Below are positions 6,917 through 11,379 of a DNA stretch of 11,379 bases, one piece after another. The notes beneath the pieces are model-generated. The model was not told where the DNA came from and searched no databases. It was given only the letters and a program-made list of their open reading frames with translations. Numbering within the stretch: the stretch's first letter is position 1; every line of letters starts with the position of its first letter. The position numbers and the translations under genes are program-made. This stretch comes from an uncultured Ruminococcus sp. (GTDB lineage Bacteria > Bacillota > Clostridia > Oscillospirales > Ruminococcaceae), in assembly GCA_947174965.1 (NCBI GenBank), contig CAMWKY010000042.1:1-11379 (forward strand), in the 5' to 3' direction.

Positions 6917-8898
6917 ATTGCGTCTACCTCCGCCATAATCTGACTATTTGAAAAACCGTTCAAATCCATTGCACCAGACGGACAAGCTACTGTACAAGCT
7001 CCACAGCCCTGACATACAGCAGGATTGACACTTGCAACTCTGCGGATTGCTGTAGTTCTGTCAGGCATTCTGAACTCCTTGTCCTGATATGTGATTGCAC
7101 CGTAAGGACAGACTTTCTCACAAGCTGAACAACCGTTGCACATAAGTTCATTTGAATGGGCAACACAAGGATTGCAGGTGATACTGTTCTTACAAAGAAG
7201 TCCTATAGCCTTTGCTGCTGCCGCACTTGCCTGTGCTACAGTTTCAGGAATATCCTTTGGTCCTTGACAAGCACCTGAAAGGAATATACCTGCTGTTGCA
7301 GATTCAACAGGACGAAGTTTCGGGTGTGCTTCTGTAAAGAAATCGTTTGTATCCATTTGTGTTGTGAGCATTGTTGCAAGCGGTCTTGCTGACTTATCAG
7401 GCTCAATTGCAGTTGCAAGTACAACCATATCAGCATTTATATGCAGCTGCTCATTTGAAAGAAGGTCTGATGCCTGAACGTCAATTTTTCCGTCAGCTTT
7501 TGGACTGACCTTTCCGACCATACCTTTTATGTAGTGTACATTATACTGCTCAACTGCACGGCGATAGAACTCATCAAAGTTCTTTCCGGGAGTACGTACG
7601 TCAATATAGAACACATATACTTCAGTATCGGGGTACTTCTCACGGATAAGCATAGCGTGTTTAGCGGTGTACATACAGCATATCTTTGAGCAGTACTGTT
7701 TGCCCTTGCTGTCGTCACAACGTGAACCGACACACTGCACAAATACAATTGTATGAGGGTGTGTTTTGTCGGACGGTCGGAGAAGTGTACCACCGTTCGG
7801 ACCTGCTGCGTTCATAAGTCTTTCAAGTTCAAGAGATGTCACAACATCAGGGCAATAGCTGTATGCAAATTCGTCATACTTATCAAGCTTTATGGGATTA
7901 AATCCCGTTGCAACAACAATTGCACCGTATTTCTGTTCAATAAATTTATCAGTCTGCTTGTAATCAATTGCACCAACAGAACATACTTTCGAACACACTC
8001 CGCATTTGCCGTTTTTGAGCATAAGACAGTAATTAGGGTCTATTGTTGCAACTTTCGGGACTGCCTGTGCAAACGGAATATAGACAGCTGTTCTGTTGTC
8101 AAGTCCCATATTGAACTCATTCGGGACTTTTTTCATAGGACATTTTTCTGTACAAAGTCCGCAGCCTGTACATTTTGTCTCATCTACAAAACGTGCCTTT
8201 TTCTTGATTGTTACTGTAAAATTGCCGACAAATCCTTTTACAGCACTCACTTCACTGAATGAATGTATAGTTATATGTTCATTCTGTGCAGCTTCAACCA
8301 TTTTCGGAGTAAGTATACAAGCAGCGCAGTCAAGTGTCGGGAAAGTTTTGTCAATCTGCGCCATTTTTCCGCCGATTGTAGGTTCTTTCTCAACAATATC
8401 AACGTCAAATCCTGCTTCGGCAATATCAAGAGCAGTCTGTATTCCTGCAATGCCTCCGCCGATTACCAATGCACGTTTTACAACTGGACTTTCTCCTGCT
8501 GTAAGAGGTGTATTGAGATTTACTTTTGCAACAGCAGCTTTTCCAAGTATAATAGCCTTGTCTGTAGCTGATGCAATATCCTTGTGAATCCATGAACACT
8601 GTTCACGGATATTTGCAATTTCAACAAGATATGGATTAAGTCCGGCAGATGCAGCTGCTTTTCTGAATGTATTTTCGTGCATACGTGGCGAACATGAACA
8701 CACAACAACACCTGTAAGCTTATGCTCCTTGACAGCATTTTTAATCAAATCCTGTCCCGATTCTGAACACATATATTGATAATCCTGTGAAATTACAACA
8801 CCCTGTTCATGACTTAGAGCCTCTGCAACAGCTTTAACGTCAACCGTAGCAGCGATATTTGTACCGCAATGGCAGACAAAAACACCTATTCTCTGCAT
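6907..8898 (-). CDS. hdrA: HdrA-like flavin/iron-sulfur subunit, predicted bifurcating core
   Basis: A 663-residue HdrA, near the usual full length. In order: N-terminal segment IGVFVCHCG (4-12) with C44, C67 and C69; a thioredoxin-reductase-like FAD domain starting at GGGIAGIQTALDIAEAG (147-163); the LDCAAC element (C191, C194); an inserted ferredoxin domain (C243, C246, C249, C253-Pro, then C299, C302, C306); VQCVGSRC (388-394) and YCSKICC (402-408); and a C-terminal two-cluster ferredoxin (C587, C590, C593, C597 and C629, C632, C635, C639). In methanogen Hdr complexes the HdrA FAD splits electron pairs between ferredoxin and HdrBC. All the cluster motifs needed are present and no frame break is seen. 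It starts 11 bp after hdrC behind an AAGGAGGAG site that includes the hdrC stop, and overlaps flxD by 10 bp. QmoA/QmoB relatives were considered, but the hdrB, hdrC and flx neighbours define it as HdrA. Confidence 0.93.
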   Translation of the reverse strand: MQRIGVFVCHCGTNIAATVDVKAVAEALSHEQGVVISQDYQYMCSESGQDLIKNAVKEHKLTGVVVCSCSPRMHENTFRKAAASAGLNPYLVEIANIREQCSWIHKDIASATDKAIILGKAAVAKVNLNTPLTAGESPVVKRALVIGGGIAGIQTALDIAEAGFDVDIVEKEPTIGGKMAQIDKTFPTLDCAACILTPKMVEAAQNEHITIHSFSEVSAVKGFVGNFTVTIKKKARFVDETKCTGCGLCTEKCPMKKVPNEFNMGLDNRTAVYIPFAQAVPKVATIDPNYCLMLKNGKCGVCSKVCSVGAIDYKQTDKFIEQKYGAIVVATGFNPIKLDKYDEFAYSYCPDVVTSLELERLMNAAGPNGGTLLRPSDKTHPHTIVFVQCVGSRCDDSKGKQYCSKICCMYTAKHAMLIREKYPDTEVYVFYIDVRTPGKNFDEFYRRAVEQYNVHYIKGMVGKVSPKADGKIDVQASDLLSNEQLHINADMVVLATAIEPDKSARPLATMLTTQMDTNDFFTEAHPKLRPVESATAGIFLSGACQGPKDIPETVAQASAAAAKAIGLLCKNSITCNPCVAHSNELMCNGCSACEKVCPYGAITYQDKEFRMPDRTTAIRRVASVNPAVCQGCGACTVACPSGAMDLNGFSNSQIMAEVDAICK

Positions 8899-8909
8899 GA
8901 TGCTCCTCC

Positions 8910-9293
8910 TTATTTAGTATATTTTCTGAAAGCTGTAACAATTGCCTGCTGTGGCAAATCGTCGTCAAGCATTTCAGGAATCTGGTCGGGAATAAGATGA
9001 TTGTTTCCCTGTTTTCTTATTGCTGTAAGGCGTACTGCCTCAACAACCTTTGCAGGTTCAACTCCACGTGGGCATCTTTCAACACACGCAAAGCAAGTAA
9101 GGCACTTATAAAGTGAATCCGAATTAAGAAGCGGTTCAATATTGCCCTTTTCTACCATGTAGACAAACTGATGTGGGTGGTATTCCATTTCGTCATAAGA
9201 TGGACAAGTCGCAGAACATTTTCCGCATCTCATACACTTACACACATTAACACCGCTTGTAATGTCAATCCATTCTTTCTGATTCTTATTCAT
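8910..9293 (-). CDS. hdrC: HdrC-like 4Fe-4S subunit
   Basis: A small 127-residue soluble ferredoxin-like protein with two complete four-cysteine motifs: C20, C23, C26, C30-Pro and C64, C67, C70, C74-Pro, plus an extra cysteine at C18. In heterodisulfide reductases HdrC carries electrons from HdrA to the catalytic HdrB. The neighbours match, with hdrB directly upstream and hdrA 11 bp downstream. There is no membrane segment, so this is the soluble form and not the HdrDE type. The start is placed at ATG 9293, giving MNKNQKEW. A TTG two codons upstream is in frame but touches the GGAGG site directly and is rejected. With this start the gene overlaps hdrB by 8 bp. Confidence 0.9.
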   Translation of the reverse strand: MNKNQKEWIDITSGVNVCKCMRCGKCSATCPSYDEMEYHPHQFVYMVEKGNIEPLLNSDSLYKCLTCFACVERCPRGVEPAKVVEAVRLTAIRKQGNNHLIPDQIPEMLDDDLPQQAIVTAFRKYTK

Positions 9294-10080
9294 TTGCAAC
9301 CTCCTTTAAGCCAAGTGCTTCGGCAAGAAGTTCTGTAAAGTAGTATACAGGCATATCAGAACCCGAGTTTTTCTTTAAATTATAAAGACAGAGCGGACAA
9401 GCTGTTATAATCATATCTGCTCCCATACTCTGTGCAGAATCCATAACAGCATTGCTTCTTTTATGTGCCTGCTCCTTGTCCTCCATTGTAATATAACCTC
9501 CACAACATTCATTGCGCTGTGCATAGATTACGGGCGTTCCGCCGATTGCCCTGATAAAATCTTCCATAATTGAGGGATTTTCGGGGTCGTCCATAGCAAG
9601 AGCCTTTGAGGGTCTTAATAGGAGACAGCCATAATATGCAGCTATCTTCTTATCTTTGAACGGCTTTATAACTTTGGATTTGAGATTATCAAATCCGACA
9701 ACATCACGGAGCAACTCAAGATAATGATATACAGTTGTCTCACCTGTATATGCTTCGTCAAGTCCGAGATACAGCTTTACTTTGTTAGCCATTGCCTGAT
9801 TACGGGAAATATCGTAATTTGTCTGCTTGATTACATTGTGACAGGCAGAACATACTGTAACAAGTCCCTCTGAATCTTTTGCAGACATAAGAGTTCTTAC
9901 GGCTGAAAGCTTTGTTGCTGGTTCATTTGTAGCTGTTGTATAAGCACCTCCGCAACACTGCCAGTTTTCAGGCTCAACAAGTGCAATTCCGAGAGCTTCC
10001 GCAGATGAACGTGCATAAGCATCTAAATCTTTAGCTTTTGTCCTAAGCGTACAGCCGGGATAATATGTAAAAGTTTGCAT
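9286..10080 (-). CDS. hdrB: HdrB-like protein with two CCG domains
   Basis: A 264-residue protein with two complete cysteine-rich CCG domains. The first is C10 - C42 C43 - C77 C80 (YPGC, QCCGG, CSAC). The second is C152 - C192 C193 - C228 C231 (YYGC, ECCGG, CPLC). In methanogen HdrB these bind two non-cubane [4Fe-4S] clusters where the CoM-S-S-CoB disulfide is cleaved. All ligands are present in both domains, so a catalytic role is kept, but bacteria lack that substrate and no DsrC-like disulfide protein is encoded here. In this setting HdrB may instead pass electrons to FrdB, or reduce an unknown disulfide. It is coded 24 bp after fumC with an AAAGG site, and overlaps hdrC by 8 bp. Glycolate oxidase GlcF and lactate oxidase LutA share CCG domains but lack these neighbours. 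Confidence 0.92.
   Translation of the reverse strand: MQTFTYYPGCTLRTKAKDLDAYARSSAEALGIALVEPENWQCCGGAYTTATNEPATKLSAVRTLMSAKDSEGLVTVCSACHNVIKQTNYDISRNQAMANKVKLYLGLDEAYTGETTVYHYLELLRDVVGFDNLKSKVIKPFKDKKIAAYYGCLLLRPSKALAMDDPENPSIMEDFIRAIGGTPVIYAQRNECCGGYITMEDKEQAHKRSNAVMDSAQSMGADMIITACPLCLYNLKKNSGSDMPVYYFTELLAEALGLKEVANE
9300..9307 (-). promoter_or_regulatory. Ribosome binding site that fixes the hdrC start
   Basis: AAAGGAGG on the minus strand lies within the last codons of hdrB, 6 nt before ATG 9293. The spacing is ideal for that ATG and impossible for the adjacent in-frame TTG at 9299, which would have no spacer. Confidence 0.8.
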
Positions 10081-10104
10081 AGGTATTTTTCCTTTCTTGG
10101 TTTA

Positions 10105-11379
10105 TCACACCATCTGTTCAGGGTGGAATACCTCATCAAATTTTTCTGCTGTAAGGAAACCAAGTTCAACGCAGGCTTCTTTAAGTGAGATATTGTCCTT
10201 GAATGCCTTTTTAGCAGTTTTTGCGGCATTTTCATAGCCGATATATGGATTGAGTGCTGTAACAAGCATAAGTGAGTTATGTAGATTATGGTGCATTTTT
10301 TCTGTATTTGCCTTGATTCCGACAGCACAATTTTTATTGAATGAAATGATTGATTCAGCAAGAAGTCTTGCGGACTGTAGGAAATTATATGCACATACTG
10401 GCATGAACACATTAAGTTCAAAGTTGCCTTGTGAAGCCGCCATGCCGACTGCAACATCATTTCCCATAACCTGTACAGCTACCATTGTAACCTGTTCGCA
10501 CTGTGTAGGATTGACTTTTCCGGGCATTATTGATGAACCTGGCTCATTTTCAGGAATAAAAATTTCTCCCAGTCCGTCACGTGGACCTGATGCAAGCCAT
10601 CTCACGTCATTTGCTATTTTCATCATATCAGCGGCAAGTGCTTTCAATGCGCCATGAGCAAATACAATTTCATCTTTTGATGTAAGTGAGTGGAATTTAT
10701 TAGGAGCAGTTACAAAGTTTTTTCCTGTAAGCTGACTGATTGCCTCTGCTGATTTTTCAGCAAATCCCTTTGGAGCATTAAGACCTGTTCCGACTGCTGT
10801 TCCGCCAAGTGCAAGTTCTTTGAGTTCCTCACAAGCATTAAGAATCATTTTTCTGTCTTTTTCGAGAGATGCTCTCCAACCGCTAATCTCTTGTGAGAAC
10901 TTAATTGGTGTAGCATCTTGTAAATGTGTACGACCACTCTTTACAATGCCCTCATTTTCTTTCTCAAGATGCTTGAAAGTATCAATAAGCACGTCAACAG
11001 CGGGAATAACTTTATCTTCCAGAGCGATAACAGCGGCAATGTGCATAGCTGTTGGGAAAGTATCATTTGATGACTGGCTCATATTAATATCATCATTCGG
11101 GTGGAGAAGTTTTGCACCAGCAATTTCATTTCCTCTGTTTGCAATAACTTCATTTGCATTCATATTAGATTGTGTTCCGCTTCCTGTCTGCCATACAACA
11201 AGCGGAAAATGCTTATTGAGTGAACCGCTGATAACTTCGTCGCAAGCCAGAGAAATTGCAGAAAGCTTTTCATCTGTCATTTTTTCGGGTTTTACTGCAT
11301 GATTTGCAATTGCAGCAGCCTTTTTGAGAATACCAAATGCGTGAGTAACCTCACGGGGCATAGTTTCAATGCCTACACC
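10105..11379 (-). CDS. fumC: Class II fumarate hydratase (FumC), N-terminus beyond window edge
   Basis: The frame is open to the right edge and the first visible residues are GVGIETMPREV, aligning with about residue 33 of E. coli FumC, so roughly 30-35 N-terminal residues are missing. A Met at 11361 opens the visible frame but is an internal residue, not the start. Numbering from that Met, the conserved regions are QTGSGTQSNMNANEV (58-72), SQSSNDTFPTAMH (95-107), GRTHLQDATP (143-152) and the family signature GSSIMPGKVNP (275-285). This is the iron-sulfur-free, oxygen-stable fumarase. It interconverts malate and fumarate in the cytosol, and here would supply fumarate to FrdAB. Aspartase (AspA) belongs to the same superfamily, but the close match to FumC over the active-site and signature regions favours fumarase. 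hdrB follows 24 bp downstream with no terminator between them, so fumC is probably the first visible gene of the operon. Confidence 0.93.
   Translation of the reverse strand, partial: GVGIETMPREVTHAFGILKKAAAIANHAVKPEKMTDEKLSAISLACDEVISGSLNKHFPLVVWQTGSGTQSNMNANEVIANRGNEIAGAKLLHPNDDINMSQSSNDTFPTAMHIAAVIALEDKVIPAVDVLIDTFKHLEKENEGIVKSGRTHLQDATPIKFSQEISGWRASLEKDRKMILNACEELKELALGGTAVGTGLNAPKGFAEKSAEAISQLTGKNFVTAPNKFHSLTSKDEIVFAHGALKALAADMMKIANDVRWLASGPRDGLGEIFIPENEPGSSIMPGKVNPTQCEQVTMVAVQVMGNDVAVGMAASQGNFELNVFMPVCAYNFLQSARLLAESIISFNKNCAVGIKANTEKMHHNLHNSLMLVTALNPYIGYENAAKTAKKAFKDNISLKEACVELGFLTAEKFDEVFHPEQMV

Noticed and set aside
7753..8587. Two overlapping open frames of 169 and 163 codons on the plus strand, one rich in Cys and Phe.
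   Set aside because: They lie antisense inside hdrA, whose frame is intact and fully conserved; no ribosome site or family resemblance was seen, and the composition is that expected of a reversed iron-sulfur protein gene.
9294..9299. TTG at 9299 as the start of hdrC (two extra residues).
   Set aside because: The GGAGG ribosome site abuts this TTG with no spacer, while ATG 9293 has a 6-nt spacer.
6476..10080. QmoABC-type or hydrogenase-linked (MvhAGD-HdrABC) complex.
   Set aside because: No membrane QmoC and no AprAB were found, and no hydrogenase large or small subunit is encoded; FlxA-D supply the electron input instead.
3674..10104. Internal promoters or terminators between the hdr, flx and frd genes.
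   Set aside because: The joints are overlaps or gaps of 24 bp or less holding only ribosome binding sites; no hairpin or promoter-like pair was seen there.
10820..11302. A 160-codon plus-strand open frame.
   Set aside because: It is antisense to the conserved FumC active-site region and has no recognisable domain or start signal.

Overview
The window is a dense block of genes, all on the minus strand, from a moderately AT-rich anaerobe. Strong AGGAGG-type ribosome binding sites, overlapping genes and an Hdr-Flx electron-transfer set suggest a Clostridia-type Firmicute. A succinate-forming Ruminococcus relative is a plausible guess but is inferred from gene content only. No rRNA, tRNA, CRISPR array or mobile element was seen.

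Read in the direction of transcription (high to low coordinates), the window begins inside a class II fumarase (fumC, N-terminus beyond the right edge). It continues with hdrB, hdrC and hdrA (heterodisulfide-reductase-like subunits), then flxD, flxC, flxB and flxA (an NAD(P)H-oxidising flavin/iron-sulfur module), then frdB and frdA (iron-sulfur and flavoprotein subunits of a soluble fumarate reductase). These ten genes lie within 24 bp of each other or overlap, so they look like one operon. A hairpin after frdA probably ends it. The promoter lies upstream of fumC, outside the window. After a 97-bp gap with a palindromic AT-rich site comes a membrane transporter of the aspartate-alanine exchanger (AspT/YidE/SucE-like) family, running off the left edge with nearly its whole length present.

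Taken together the genes describe a route malate -> fumarate -> succinate -> possible export. The notable point is the electron supply to fumarate. The reductase has no membrane anchor, no covalent-FAD histidine and no [3Fe-4S] cluster motif, all features of the quinone-linked enzymes. Instead it is encoded with a complete HdrABC-FlxABCD set, a complex type linked to flavin-based electron bifurcation from NADH. The proposal is that NADH oxidation at FlxA is split at the HdrA flavin between ferredoxin (low potential) and fumarate (high potential, through HdrBC and FrdAB). HdrB plus FrdB would resemble, as separate proteins, the two halves of methanogen thiol:fumarate reductase subunit TfrB. The gene set and motifs are seen directly; the coupling is inference.
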